Origin: an uncultured Clostridia bacterium
GTDB lineage: Bacteria; Bacillota; Clostridia; Christensenellales; UBA1242
Direction: 5' to 3'
Length of the DNA stretch: 36,550 bases
Assembly (NCBI GenBank): GCA_944383915.1
Contig: CALWRJ010000022.1
Location: forward strand, 1-36,550
In this document: positions 24,199 to 32,505 of the stretch, piece after piece
Position numbering within the stretch: the first letter of the stretch is position 1
Layout: every line of letters starts with the position of its first letter
The notes under the pieces: model-generated
What the model was told of the DNA's origin: nothing
Database searches by the model: none
What the model saw: only the letters and a program-made list of their open reading frames with translations
Made by a program: the position numbers and the translations under genes

Positions 24199-25968
24199 AT
24201 GAAACTTACGATGTTTAGGGTGCAAAATTTTAGGTCTTTTATTGACAGCGGTTGGATAAAATGCCAAGATGTAACCGCGATTGCTGGAATGAACGAAGCA
24301 GGGAAAAGCAATCTTTTGCGCGCTCTTTGGAAATTGAAACCTGCTTTCCGTTCGGACAATAAAATTGTGCACAACGACTTGCCGATTGATAAGTTTGACG
24401 AGATTATGGACGGCGAACAAATGCCAAACTTTATTACAGCGCGCTTTAAGTTGCGCCCTGTTGACAAAGAGCAAATCAAAAAGAAATTCCCCGCAGTTGC
24501 GCCTTTTGATACTGTTGAAATATCACGAAGTTTGAGTGGACAGTATACGGTGAAATTCCCTGTAAGCGTACCCGAGGTGAATAGGGCAAAACTAGCAGAT
24601 TTTATGATTAAACTAATGCCTGGTTTTATCTATTATAGCAATTATGGAAATTTGGACAGCAATATTTACCTACCGCAAATGCTTGCAAAGTTTAATAAAT
24701 CAGGCGTAAACACGATTAGCAAATCAAAGCGCCGTACAATTAAACTTTTGCTTATGTATATAGGGATAACTCCTGAAATGCTCGTTTGCGATGCGCCGTT
24801 ATTAGAAAATGCTAGTAAAAAACATGTTACCCTTACAAAAGAGCAGTTGTTAGAACTCACCAAAACAAAAGAAAGGTACAAAAAATTATTTAAAGAGGCA
24901 GGCGAGCGCCTAACTCGTGAGTTTAACCAGTGGTGGCATCAAGGAAAATACAAGTTTGAGTTTGATTTTGACAATGGAAACTTGATGATTTTCGTTACCG
25001 ACAACGAAGGCGTGCGCGCGCCACTAACCGAGCGTAGTGTTGGTATTCAATGGTTTTTATCCTTCTTTTTGGTGTTCACTCTCGAAAGCCAACTTTTCTA
25101 CACAAACAATATTTTACTTCTTGATGAGAGTGGGGCAACATTGCATGGACTCGCTCAACAAGATTTGGTGCGCTTTTTTGACGAGTTGGCAAAAACTAAC
25201 CAACTTATTTACTCGACACACAGTAGTTATATGTTGCCGACTGACCAACTTAATAGGACAAAAATTGTCTACAAAGACAGCAAGGGCCACAGCATCGTAA
25301 ATAACGACTTAAACGCTAAGACAAATGCAAGTAAGGCATCACTAATTCCTATTAATACCGCAGTTAGTATGCAAATTTCTGACGAAGTTTTGCAAGAAAG
25401 CACCCCTGTAATCGTTATAAACGAAACGGACAAAATTTACCTAAACTTTATGAAATCGTATCTAACTTCTCTTGGACTTCTCAATCAAAAACGCAATAAA
25501 CCTATAATTTTTATAAAAGCAGGCGAAAACGGAATCGAGGGCACAGCGCAAGTTTTGTCGCGTGAAGGCGAACTACCGAGCATTTTTATTGAAAACAAAG
25601 GACACGCAAGCGAGATTGCAGGCAATCTTGAAAAAGGCGTGTACCAAAAAGAGCAAGACAAAATTGTTGGCCCCGCTAATGTTTCACCAAATTATCAAAC
25701 ATTAGAGGATTTAATTCCATACAGCGTGTTTGCTTCGGCTTGCGGAAGTTATCTTGTCGACATTTACGGAAATGAGTTTACAATCAAGACCTCACAGCCT
25801 TTTATTGAGCAGTTGGAAAATACAAAGCGAGTAAAAGTATTGCCAGACGACTATCGCGAGAAAATGGCAAGTTTGGCAGTTGAATATTTAGAAGCGAACA
25901 AGAAAAAACTCAAAAATGTCAAAAATTTCACTAGAAATTGGGAAAAACTCTTTGAGCGTTTTGAATAA
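24199..25968 (+). CDS. OLD/RecF-like AAA ATPase with a degenerate TOPRIM-like C-terminus
   Basis: A 589-residue soluble protein. The N-terminus (FRVQNFRSF) and Walker A GMNEAGKS (30-37) are typical of the SMC/RecF/OLD ATPase group. Walker B is ILLLDES (Asp309, Glu310), followed by a switch histidine in YSTHSSYML (His341). From about residue 403 a TOPRIM-like fold may start: VIVINETD (Glu409, Asp411) sits where OLD nucleases have VEGxxD. The later acidic pair is replaced by IENKG (465-468), so nuclease activity is doubtful. OLD-family proteins act in DNA processing and phage defence. TAGGAG supports the ATG. No partner gene is adjacent; the neighbours are membrane proteins and metG, so a defence role is only a guess. 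Confidence 0.75.
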   Translation: MKLTMFRVQNFRSFIDSGWIKCQDVTAIAGMNEAGKSNLLRALWKLKPAFRSDNKIVHNDLPIDKFDEIMDGEQMPNFITARFKLRPVDKEQIKKKFPAVAPFDTVEISRSLSGQYTVKFPVSVPEVNRAKLADFMIKLMPGFIYYSNYGNLDSNIYLPQMLAKFNKSGVNTISKSKRRTIKLLLMYIGITPEMLVCDAPLLENASKKHVTLTKEQLLELTKTKERYKKLFKEAGERLTREFNQWWHQGKYKFEFDFDNGNLMIFVTDNEGVRAPLTERSVGIQWFLSFFLVFTLESQLFYTNNILLLDESGATLHGLAQQDLVRFFDELAKTNQLIYSTHSSYMLPTDQLNRTKIVYKDSKGHSIVNNDLNAKTNASKASLIPINTAVSMQISDEVLQESTPVIVINETDKIYLNFMKSYLTSLGLLNQKRNKPIIFIKAGENGIEGTAQVLSREGELPSIFIENKGHASEIAGNLEKGVYQKEQDKIVGPANVSPNYQTLEDLIPYSVFASACGSYLVDIYGNEFTIKTSQPFIEQLENTKRVKVLPDDYREKMASLAVEYLEANKKKLKNVKNFTRNWEKLFERFE

Positions 25969-25972
25969 TTTT

Positions 25973-26003
25973 AGAGCCTTTAATAGTAGGCTCTTTATTA
26001 TTT
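25973..26003 (+). terminator. Intrinsic terminator after the OLD-like gene
   Basis: AGAGCCT (25973-25979) pairs with AGGCTCT (25988-25994) and is followed by TTATTATTT. It lies five bases after the stop codon. Confidence 0.8.
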
Positions 26004-26030
26004 GCAATTTTTATCTTTATGTGGTATAAT
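26002..26030 (+). promoter_or_regulatory. Promoter of metG
   Basis: TTGCAA (26002-26007), 17 bp, consensus TATAAT (26025-26030) with an upstream TG (extended -10). The leader of about 20 nt is too short for a T-box or an S-box riboswitch. Confidence 0.8.
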
Positions 26031-26056
26031 TAATATTATTGATTTTAGGAGTAATT

Positions 26057-27676
26057 ATGGACTCAAAAAAGAAAGTTTTAATTGGTATTGCGTGGACTTA
26101 CGCAAATAGTGATATACACTTAGGTCACATTGTAGCGTATATGGCGGGCGATGTGCTTGCGCGTTACCACAGAGCAAAAGGGAACGATGTCTTGATGGTT
26201 AGCGGAACGGATAGCCACGGTACACCGATTACCGAGCGCGCTATTCGAGAAAATAAGACGCCTGATGAAATTGTAGACCGCTATCACAAGCAATTTGTCG
26301 AAGTCTTTAAGCGCCTCGGTATGACTTATGACTGCTATACAAAAACTGCGACACCGTATCATATTGAGAAAGTGCAAGAAATGATTTTGCGCCTTAAAGA
26401 AAATGGCTACATTTATCCCAAAACCGAACCAGCAAGTTTTTGTCCAAAGTGCAACAAGTTTGTTTACGACCGCGAAGTCGAAGTAGTTTGTCCAAAATGT
26501 GGTGCAGTAAGCAAGGGCGACCAATGCGGAAATTGCGATTATGTATTTCAAGCGGAGGACTTGCTCTCTGGCAAATGTCGTATTTGCGGGAGTCAAACAG
26601 TCGTTCGCGACAACACAAACCTTTATTTTAAGTTGTCCGAATTTGAAAAGCCACTCCGCGAGCATTTCGAAAAGAGTAAGGGGTATTGGCGTAAAAACGC
26701 TGTAAACGAAACGGAAAAATTTTTAAACGAAGGCTTGCACGACCGCGCAGTTACGCGTGATTTGAGTTGGGGAGTGCCTGTGCCTTTGCCAAACTTTGAC
26801 GACAAGCGAATTTATGTTTGGATAGAAGCGCTTTGGGGCTATGTTACCGCGACTCAACTTTACTGCGAAAATAACAACCGCGATTGGCGCGATTTTTGGT
26901 ATAAATCAGACGAGCACGAAAACCTAATTTATATGTTCCACGGAAAAGATAATATCGTGTTCCATACTATTATTTTCCCAGCATTATTAATGGCAACAAA
27001 AGAGCCTTATGTAATGCCCGAACACTGCGTCAGCGCCGAATTTTTAAATGTGAACGGCGAAAAAATTAGTAAGAGTAAGGGTAACGGTTGGCCAATGCTC
27101 GATATGCTTGATAAATTTGATGCCGACAGCCTTAGATATTTCTGCATCGCAAATGGACCTGAAAAACACGATAGCAACTTCACTTTTGCCGATTACCACG
27201 CACTCCACAACGGAGAGATTGTAAACAAGTTTGGAAATTTTGTAAACCGTACGCTAAAATTTAAAGGGCTAAATGGAGTCCTTCCAAACGGAGAAATGGA
27301 CGAAAAAATTAAAGCCGAAATTGAAAACACTTATAAAAAAGTAGAAAACAACATTTTATCAAACAATTTTAAAGACGCTTTAAGCGATGTTATGGCGCTT
27401 GTCGATTTAGGAAATAAGTACTATGACGAGAAAGAGCCGTGGAAGTTGTTCCGCGAGAATAAGGCGGAATTTGACAATGTTATTTATACTTGCGTGCAAA
27501 TTATCGCAAATTTAAGCAACTTGTTTGAGCCTTTTATGCCTTTTGCTTCGAGAAAACTACGCAACTATTTAGGGCTAGAAAAACCAAGTTGGGAGTATGT
27601 TTCAGTTGAGTTAGGCGAAAACTTTGGCGAAATCGAGCCACTATTTACGCGCCTTACTGAAAAAGATGTCTTATAA
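26057..27676 (+). CDS. metG: Methionyl-tRNA synthetase
   Basis: A 539-residue class I synthetase that charges tRNA-Met. The ATG at 26057 has AGGAG five bases upstream; an in-frame TTG at 26039 lies too close to the promoter. The HIGH signature is HLGH in SDIHLGHIVAYMAGD, and the KMSKS loop is KISKSKGN (about residue 335). The connective domain has four CxxC-type pairs (CPKC, CPKC, CGNC, CRIC), i.e. two zinc knuckles. The protein ends after the anticodon-binding helical domain, without the C-terminal EMAP-like tRNA-binding domain that many Bacillota MetRS proteins carry. Two knuckles and no C-terminal extension are unlike the Bacillus type. Adjacent terminators and the promoter make it a single-gene unit. 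Confidence 0.97.
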   Translation: MDSKKKVLIGIAWTYANSDIHLGHIVAYMAGDVLARYHRAKGNDVLMVSGTDSHGTPITERAIRENKTPDEIVDRYHKQFVEVFKRLGMTYDCYTKTATPYHIEKVQEMILRLKENGYIYPKTEPASFCPKCNKFVYDREVEVVCPKCGAVSKGDQCGNCDYVFQAEDLLSGKCRICGSQTVVRDNTNLYFKLSEFEKPLREHFEKSKGYWRKNAVNETEKFLNEGLHDRAVTRDLSWGVPVPLPNFDDKRIYVWIEALWGYVTATQLYCENNNRDWRDFWYKSDEHENLIYMFHGKDNIVFHTIIFPALLMATKEPYVMPEHCVSAEFLNVNGEKISKSKGNGWPMLDMLDKFDADSLRYFCIANGPEKHDSNFTFADYHALHNGEIVNKFGNFVNRTLKFKGLNGVLPNGEMDEKIKAEIENTYKKVENNILSNNFKDALSDVMALVDLGNKYYDEKEPWKLFRENKAEFDNVIYTCVQIIANLSNLFEPFMPFASRKLRNYLGLEKPSWEYVSVELGENFGEIEPLFTRLTEKDVL

Positions 27677-27770
27677 AGTCTACTTTTTGCTATTTGAAAC
27701 TCTGCGTAAAATTTGAAGTTTAAAATACAAAAAATTAGGGAATAAAACAAAAACTATTCGCAAAAACAAA

Positions 27771-27802
27771 AAAGCCTACTATTTGTACAAGTAGGTTTTT
27801 TT
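27771..27802 (+). terminator. Intrinsic terminator after metG
   Basis: AAAGCCTACT pairs with AGTAGGTTT (one G-U pair) around an eight- or nine-base loop, followed by a T-run. It is about 95 bp after the stop codon. The rest of 27803-27955 holds no gene that I can see. Confidence 0.82.
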
Positions 27803-27955
27803 GTTATATGAAAATTGACTAGCGGTAAAAATTAATATATAACAGATTTTTGTTAGATTTTATAATTTAAATGCAATATTCACATTCCACTCACTTTATC
27901 GCGCAGATGATTTTATATGGTAAATTATAGATTGTTAATTATTTGAAGTAAAAAA

Positions 27956-27978
27956 TAAAAAGCCATTAGGCTTTTTTA
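27956..27978 (-). terminator. Intrinsic terminator of the five-gene minus-strand operon
   Basis: AAAAAGCC-ATTA-GGCTTTTTT, symmetric A- and T-runs, directly beyond the gtrA-like stop codon. It could also work on the plus strand as a backup for metG. Confidence 0.82.
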
Positions 27979-27984
27979 TCTATA

Positions 27985-28458
27985 TTAAGAGCGGTTGATT
28001 TGTTGAATATAAACATTTTTATCATTTTCGGCTTCATTATCTATTGATACCTTTTTATTTGCTCTGCGGTAGACAATATATTTTTGAAACAAGAATTCGG
28101 TTACAAAGTTTATAATCATCGTTCCGCCAAGGACGATATATTCATTCCAGCCAATATTTGTGAGCGCATCGCCCCAAAGGGTAGAAAGGGGAGTGAACAC
28201 CGCGTAATAGCAAAGCACCAAAAACATTGCAAGCGGTATGTTGTTATGAGCCTTAAATGTAAATTTTCTATTTAAAGTAAAGTTGTATATTACAGATAAC
28301 AAAAGCGAAATAATGTACGCGGGCCAATACGGGAAGGCGCACAATTCGTTTAAAAGCGTAAACGAAAGAATTTGAATAATTCCAGCAGTTATAGAAAAGC
28401 CTAAAAATTTAAGGGCTTGCATAAAGAAGGCTTTGTCGAGTTTATAAGATTTGTTCAT
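27985..28458 (-). CDS. GtrA-like membrane protein
   Basis: A 157-residue protein with four membrane helices (about residues 12-34, 40-60, 76-98 and 104-127), in the GtrA family. The motifs FLGFSITAGIIQILSF, SVIYNFTLNRKFTF and NFVTEFLFQKYIVYR are typical. GtrA proteins are thought to help move or present undecaprenyl-linked sugars for wall or surface glycan modification. I use the second ATG (28458), because the first (28470) overlaps the GGAG ribosome binding site. The start lies 17 bases inside the upstream phosphodiesterase gene, so translation is coupled. It is the last gene of its operon. No glycosyltransferase partner is in the window. Confidence 0.88.
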   Translation of the reverse strand: MNKSYKLDKAFFMQALKFLGFSITAGIIQILSFTLLNELCAFPYWPAYIISLLLSVIYNFTLNRKFTFKAHNNIPLAMFLVLCYYAVFTPLSTLWGDALTNIGWNEYIVLGGTMIINFVTEFLFQKYIVYRRANKKVSIDNEAENDKNVYIQQINRS

Positions 28459-29605
28459 TTTTATCTCCATAAATAATTAAAGGAACGCGCATCTCGGCAG
28501 GCGTTAGCCCACCGTGAATGCCAAAAGGTTGCGCCCTTGGACGCCCGTAAAGTGTTGTACTTACGATATTACAATCACTCACCGCGCACAAGACATAGTC
28601 CCCGAGTAAATAACTCATTTCGGGGTGTGGTTTGCCCGTGCCAAATAAATTTTCTTTTAGTGCTTTTTCGCGACTAAACAAAATAAATTTGTCGCCAAAA
28701 TAAGTTTTTGCCAACTTTTCAAAAGTTTTTTCTGCTCCGTGCCTAACTCTAAAATTAGCACAGCGCGTGCAACCGTCAGGGAGCATTATAAGGCAGTCGA
28801 GTAAGTCTGGATAGTCAAAAATGTCACGGCTTTCTAAAAGTTCGGTTTGTCCGTGGTCGGCAGAGATTAAAAACAGCGTATCAGGGCACGACTTACACAA
28901 ATTTTGCACTTGAAAATTTAAATCGAGCAAAATTTTATCCATTTCAGGCGAACGCGTGCCGAGTATGTGCATAGCATCGTCAGGGTAGCTGTGATAAGCG
29001 TAAATCAACCTTCTTTCAGGAAGCGAAGTCAGTGTCGCGATATACTCACACATTTCGTCAAAAGTGTTGTATGTTACTTGGAAAACGCCGAAATTGTCGC
29101 GCGCTTTGGCAGAGCAAAGGGTGTACGCCCTAAAATTCTCGCGATTCTTTTCTGTCGCCAAATCTAAAATATTCGTATACGGTAACACTTTATGCGCAAC
29201 ATCAGGTATTGGCACATTTTTTCGGCTAAACGCATCGTTATTTGTGTAAACATTAATAGTTTGCCCAAGTGAACGAAAATACAAAAAGTGCGACCACCAG
29301 CCGTGCTCAATAGGAGTTAGCCCTGTTTTAAAACTAACTGTTGCAGGCACCGTGCTACTAGGGTAGACTGCGCTCAATTCTTGCAAAAAATGAGTACGCA
29401 AAAAAGAGTCGTACGGTAAGCGCTCTTGTAAAGTCTGCTGTCCTAGTCCGTCTAAAAGCAGTACGACAACATTTTTGTAATTTTTATTTAGTTCCTTATC
29501 AACTAGTGGCAGTGTCGCGTGAGTTGGGGTTAGCCCAAAGTGCTTTGCTACCGAGTTCATAAGGTTTACACAGCAATTTTCGTAATCGGGTAATATGTAG
29601 CGCAT
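28442..29605 (-). CDS. Type I phosphodiesterase/nucleotide pyrophosphatase family hydrolase
   Basis: A 387-residue alkaline-phosphatase-superfamily enzyme. Metal-site motifs in order: LLLDGLG (Asp52), YPSSTVPATVSFKTG (Thr85 probable nucleophile), EHGWW (His101), YPDDAMHILG (Asp209 or 210, His213), SADHG (Asp250, His251), and FGIHGGLTPAEMRVP near the C-terminus with the last histidine. No signal peptide is visible, so it is probably cytoplasmic. Such enzymes cleave phosphodiester or phosphonate bonds in nucleotides or lipid headgroups; the substrate is not evident. Its ATG overlaps the stop of the upstream gene by one base (TAATG), and it overlaps the gtrA-like gene by 17 bases, so all three are coupled. 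Confidence 0.88.
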   Translation of the reverse strand: MRYILPDYENCCVNLMNSVAKHFGLTPTHATLPLVDKELNKNYKNVVVLLLDGLGQQTLQERLPYDSFLRTHFLQELSAVYPSSTVPATVSFKTGLTPIEHGWWSHFLYFRSLGQTINVYTNNDAFSRKNVPIPDVAHKVLPYTNILDLATEKNRENFRAYTLCSAKARDNFGVFQVTYNTFDEMCEYIATLTSLPERRLIYAYHSYPDDAMHILGTRSPEMDKILLDLNFQVQNLCKSCPDTLFLISADHGQTELLESRDIFDYPDLLDCLIMLPDGCTRCANFRVRHGAEKTFEKLAKTYFGDKFILFSREKALKENLFGTGKPHPEMSYLLGDYVLCAVSDCNIVSTTLYGRPRAQPFGIHGGLTPAEMRVPLIIYGDKNEQIL

Positions 29606-30042
29606 TAGTCTTTTGGTTGCTCCTTTAATGCACTATCAATTAGATTTTCATCAAATCCAGCCTCGCGATAGCCTTGTCTCAATGCTTCCAAATATTCGCT
29701 TGATGGTGTACCATGTCTTAATTTTTGCTTAGTAATATATACTTCGCCCTTCATTTTTGTGCGTCCAACAAGCGCAGTTACGGGAATTCTCTTATATAAA
29801 TAAGGGAAGGGCTCGTAGTTTGCGATAGTATAGCGAAGTTCGGGCGGAAATTCCCAAACGGCAACAGGAGTTTTTGCTCCGCGTTTTCGAGTAAGAGTCG
29901 CGATTGCGTGTCCGTCATAGCCAACAAATTCAAGCGCGTAGTTGTAAATATAACCATAACCTAAAATTTTAGCATCGGGGAAACTTTTTGTAAGTTCGCT
30001 ACTGCGAATATTTGTGCCATAGGCGATAAAATATTTGTTCAT
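29605..30042 (-). CDS. Gamma-glutamylcyclotransferase-like (AIG2-like) protein
   Basis: A 145-residue protein with the family's N-terminal motif YFIAYGTNI (usually YGSN) and the catalytic-type glutamate in NYEPFPYLYKRIPV (Glu77). These fit the GGCT/AIG2 fold, whose members release 5-oxoproline from gamma-glutamyl amines or peptides. The Ser-to-Thr change in the binding loop is conservative. AAGGAG precedes the ATG. It lies 9 bp after the YhhN-like gene and overlaps the phosphodiesterase gene by one base. The actual substrate is unknown. Confidence 0.82.
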   Translation of the reverse strand: MNKYFIAYGTNIRSSELTKSFPDAKILGYGYIYNYALEFVGYDGHAIATLTRKRGAKTPVAVWEFPPELRYTIANYEPFPYLYKRIPVTALVGRTKMKGEVYITKQKLRHGTPSSEYLEALRQGYREAGFDENLIDSALKEQPKD

Positions 30043-30051
30043 TTTTGCTCC

Positions 30052-30732
30052 TTAAATTCCTACAAAACTTAATGCAATGAATATTATTGCAAGGTAATAT
30101 GCAACATAGTTAATTTTTTGCACAATAGGTTTTTGAACGCCACCGAAGTAGATTTTGCTCAAAATTAAGTCTGAAATTATAAATAGGATAAAGCCGACTG
30201 CAAGTAAGATGTTTACAACATTAAATCCGCTTGTAAACATCAAAATTATTGACGCAGCGACATTGCTTCCTAATAATCCAGCATAAATTAGACTTGGTGC
30301 TAAAATGTTGCCGAAGTCGAGTTTCATCGGTTTTTTAACTAGATAAATAATTCCAGCGATTACAGCACCAGCGATAAGTCCGTATAGCGCAACGATGTCC
30401 ATAAAGGCAAGCATTATTAAAAATACAATTTGTGCAAGTGCAAATGAAATTTCACCGCTTTGTATTATGTTTTCGCGTTTGTCACTTCCGCATAATTCAA
30501 GAAGGGCAAGCACCAAATCGCCCATCATACAGAACGCAAGACCAACAAGTAACAAAATTGTTACAGTATCGAGTGTGTACATTGATACAGTTACAAGCCC
30601 TAATGCAATTACAGAAATTGTAGCAAGGCTTTTTAACATTATGCTAATAAGTGGGCGTTCGCGCGACCAAGCGCCGATAAAAATTCCACTCATTACAACA
30701 GCAACAGCAAGCATTACATAAAATGCAACCAT
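30052..30732 (-). CDS. YhhN-like (TMEM86/lysoplasmalogenase family) membrane protein
   Basis: A 226-residue protein with seven or eight hydrophobic helices. The family pattern is visible: LLVGLAFCMMGDLVLALL, then SGEISFALAQIVFLIM, AVGFILFIISDLILS and NYVAYYLAIIFIAL. The conserved GD and SD aspartates are in place. Animal members hydrolyse the vinyl-ether bond of lysoplasmalogens; bacterial members are little studied. This is suggestive because many anaerobic Clostridia make plasmalogens, but activity is not shown here. AAAGGAG precedes the ATG. It is 50 bp after the GNAT gene and 9 bp before the next, within the five-gene operon. Confidence 0.82.
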   Translation of the reverse strand: MVAFYVMLAVAVVMSGIFIGAWSRERPLISIMLKSLATISVIALGLVTVSMYTLDTVTILLLVGLAFCMMGDLVLALLELCGSDKRENIIQSGEISFALAQIVFLIMLAFMDIVALYGLIAGAVIAGIIYLVKKPMKLDFGNILAPSLIYAGLLGSNVAASIILMFTSGFNVVNILLAVGFILFIISDLILSKIYFGGVQKPIVQKINYVAYYLAIIFIALSFVGI

Positions 30733-30782
30733 TATTAAACTCCTTTTTTTATTTAATTTTTGTGCAAAAGCCTAAAAGTGTA

Positions 30783-31331
30783 CTATAATTTAGCATCGTA
30801 TTCAGTCTCTGTTAGCCCAAAAATAGACAAGTCGTGATATTCGCCACGGATAAAGTACTTTTCTTTAATCGTTCCTTCGTGCGTAAAACCACATTTTTTA
30901 GCCACTTTTACTGAGCCTAAATTACTAGGATAGGCTTCAATAATTAATTTGTGCAATTTTAAAGTTTTAAAACCAAAACGCACGATTTCTTGCACGGCTT
31001 CTGTCATTATGCCCTTATTCCAAAGCGTACTATCGAGCCAATAGCCAATTTCACCATAACTTAATTTTTGATTGTTTTTGATATCAATAAGCCCGATTAA
31101 TTCGTTTTCGTTGTCTTTTAGCGTGATTGCAAAACAGTACTTTTCGCCAGTTTCAAATTGCCTTGTCGCCTTTTCAATTTTTTTGTATGCGTCATCGAGC
31201 GTATAAGGGTGGGGCATAGTTAGCAAATTTTTGTAAATTATGTCGTTGTTACAGAGTTCAAAAAGTCTTGTCGCATCACTTTCTCTTAAAGGGCGCAAAA
31301 TTAACCTACTAGTACTAAGAATGTATTCCAC
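30783..31331 (-). CDS. GNAT acetyltransferase, RimJ/RimL-like
   Basis: A 182-residue protein with the RimJ/RimL/SpeG-type pattern: STSRLILRPLRESDA at the N-terminus, a middle LIGLIDIKNNQKLSYGEIGYWL, the acetyl-CoA loop WNKGIMTEAVQEIV (in place of the usual RGKGIA) and SNLGSVKVAKKCGFTHEGT at the end. It transfers an acetyl group to an amine, possibly a protein N-terminus or a small molecule. The start codon is GTG at 31331, with AGGAG ten bases upstream. It is the first gene of the minus-strand operon. Confidence 0.88.
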   Translation of the reverse strand: MEYILSTSRLILRPLRESDATRLFELCNNDIIYKNLLTMPHPYTLDDAYKKIEKATRQFETGEKYCFAITLKDNENELIGLIDIKNNQKLSYGEIGYWLDSTLWNKGIMTEAVQEIVRFGFKTLKLHKLIIEAYPSNLGSVKVAKKCGFTHEGTIKEKYFIRGEYHDLSIFGLTETEYDAKL

Positions 31332-31432
31332 TTAAGACTTTCTCCTTTTGTTTAGTTTAGCACAATTTAAGTATATAACTTTTTACTTAAAATGTAAAAC
31401 ATTTTACTTTGATATTTTAAAATTAAGTGATA

Positions 31433-31461
31433 TTGACGACTGCACTTTTTTGTGGTAAAAT
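31433..31461 (+). promoter_or_regulatory. Promoter of the 31487 gene
   Basis: TTGACG (31433-31438), 17 bp, TAAAAT (31456-31461) with an upstream TG. The leader is about 20 nt. Confidence 0.72.
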
Positions 31462-31486
31462 AGAATAGTAAAAGGCTGGTGAGATT

Positions 31487-32353
31487 GTGAATTACAGCAA
31501 ATTTTTAAAAGAAACTTTGAGAAAAACAACACTAAATCGTTTCGATACTTTTGGTATGAGCGGAAATGTTATCACAAATCAAGAGGAGTTTGATAACGCT
31601 TGTAGCGCGGGAATTTTAATAGGGGACTACTACATTCGCCCTGATGAAAATGATGAAGTCGATATTTCTAAAACCGTTTTTGTGTCTGGAAACTTAATTT
31701 TAGGCGGACAGGGCAAAATATTTTATCCGCAAACACCTTTGTTTATAAGTGGGAATTTGCTAATATTCGGTTATGGAGATATAAATCTAAATCTTTTCCC
31801 AGCAGTTGAAAGTATTGTAATATTTAACCATATCGGTGACATAGGGCTAAACATTTTACCAAATAATGAAATAAATTCGATTGCAAATTTAAGTATAGGG
31901 TTAATGGATGCACGCACCAAAATAACTATCAACGGACTTGATAAAGTAACAAGAAATTTGGATATTATGTACAATAAAGGGGATATTATGTTACCTAATT
32001 TAATTGAAGCAAAAAATTTGCTTGTGCATAATAATTGGGCACCGCTTTCTCTGCCAATAAAAAACGCTGATTTAGTCGATGTATCACAAAACGAAAGCAG
32101 TATTTCGCTAAATAAACTCGAAAGCATCAAAGACAGTGCAAATATCAATAGCAACATTATGCCCGACAAAAACAAATATTATCCGCGTGGGGCGTATGTT
32201 AATATGTCAAAACTTGTTACTTGCGGTTCAATAAACTGCACAAATAATGATTGCGTAAATTTATCAAATCTAACAACTTATTCTCATAAATATTTAGAGA
32301 AAAATAGCAAATTGTACACTAAAAATGGTATCGAATTTGAAAAAACTTTATAA
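31487..32353 (+). CDS. Protein of unknown family, possibly a beta-solenoid
   Basis: A 288-residue soluble protein with a GTG start at 31487 and a GGTGAG-type site upstream. I do not recognise the family. Residues 60-220 repeat short hydrophobic strands with Asn and Gly turns (VFVSGNLILGGQG, LFISGNLLIFGYG, LLVHNN), like a right-handed beta-helix or an irregular leucine-rich solenoid. A cysteine pair appears near the end (CGSINCTNNDC). There is no signal peptide. It has its own promoter and terminator and faces away from the operon on its left. Base composition is like its neighbours, so recent transfer is not evident. Confidence 0.65.
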   Translation: MNYSKFLKETLRKTTLNRFDTFGMSGNVITNQEEFDNACSAGILIGDYYIRPDENDEVDISKTVFVSGNLILGGQGKIFYPQTPLFISGNLLIFGYGDINLNLFPAVESIVIFNHIGDIGLNILPNNEINSIANLSIGLMDARTKITINGLDKVTRNLDIMYNKGDIMLPNLIEAKNLLVHNNWAPLSLPIKNADLVDVSQNESSISLNKLESIKDSANINSNIMPDKNKYYPRGAYVNMSKLVTCGSINCTNNDCVNLSNLTTYSHKYLEKNSKLYTKNGIEFEKTL

Positions 32354-32377
32354 AATATAGTGTTTTAACTTAAAAAA

Positions 32378-32505
32378 CAGTACTATGCATTAGGTATTAT
32401 GCGTAGTTTTTTGTTTTTAAAGTATGCATAAAAAACTAAAAAAGATACTAGTAAAAGTACCTTTTTAAGTATTATGCAAGTAGGGTTTTTAGTACTATGC
32501 AATTA
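32378..32505. repeat. Cluster of AGTA(C/T)TATGCA words
   Basis: Full or partial copies lie at about 32380, 32394, 32418, 32467 and 32491. The same word forms the perfect palindrome at 17953-17968. One pair here builds the terminator stem. Confidence 0.55.
32382..32412. terminator. Bidirectional intrinsic terminator
   Basis: ACTATGCAT (32382-32390) pairs with ATGCGTAGT (32399-32407, one G-U pair) and is followed by TTTTTT on the plus strand. The minus strand also ends in a T-run after AGTACTG. It serves the 31487 gene and possibly the minus-strand synthetase gene. Its stem is built from the AGTACTATGCA word. Confidence 0.75.

Noticed and set aside
26031-26056. T-box or SAM riboswitch in front of metG
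   Set aside because: The leader between the promoter and the start codon is only about 20 nt.
28459-28470. First ATG as start of the GtrA-like gene
   Set aside because: It overlaps the GGAG ribosome binding site that serves the ATG at 28458.
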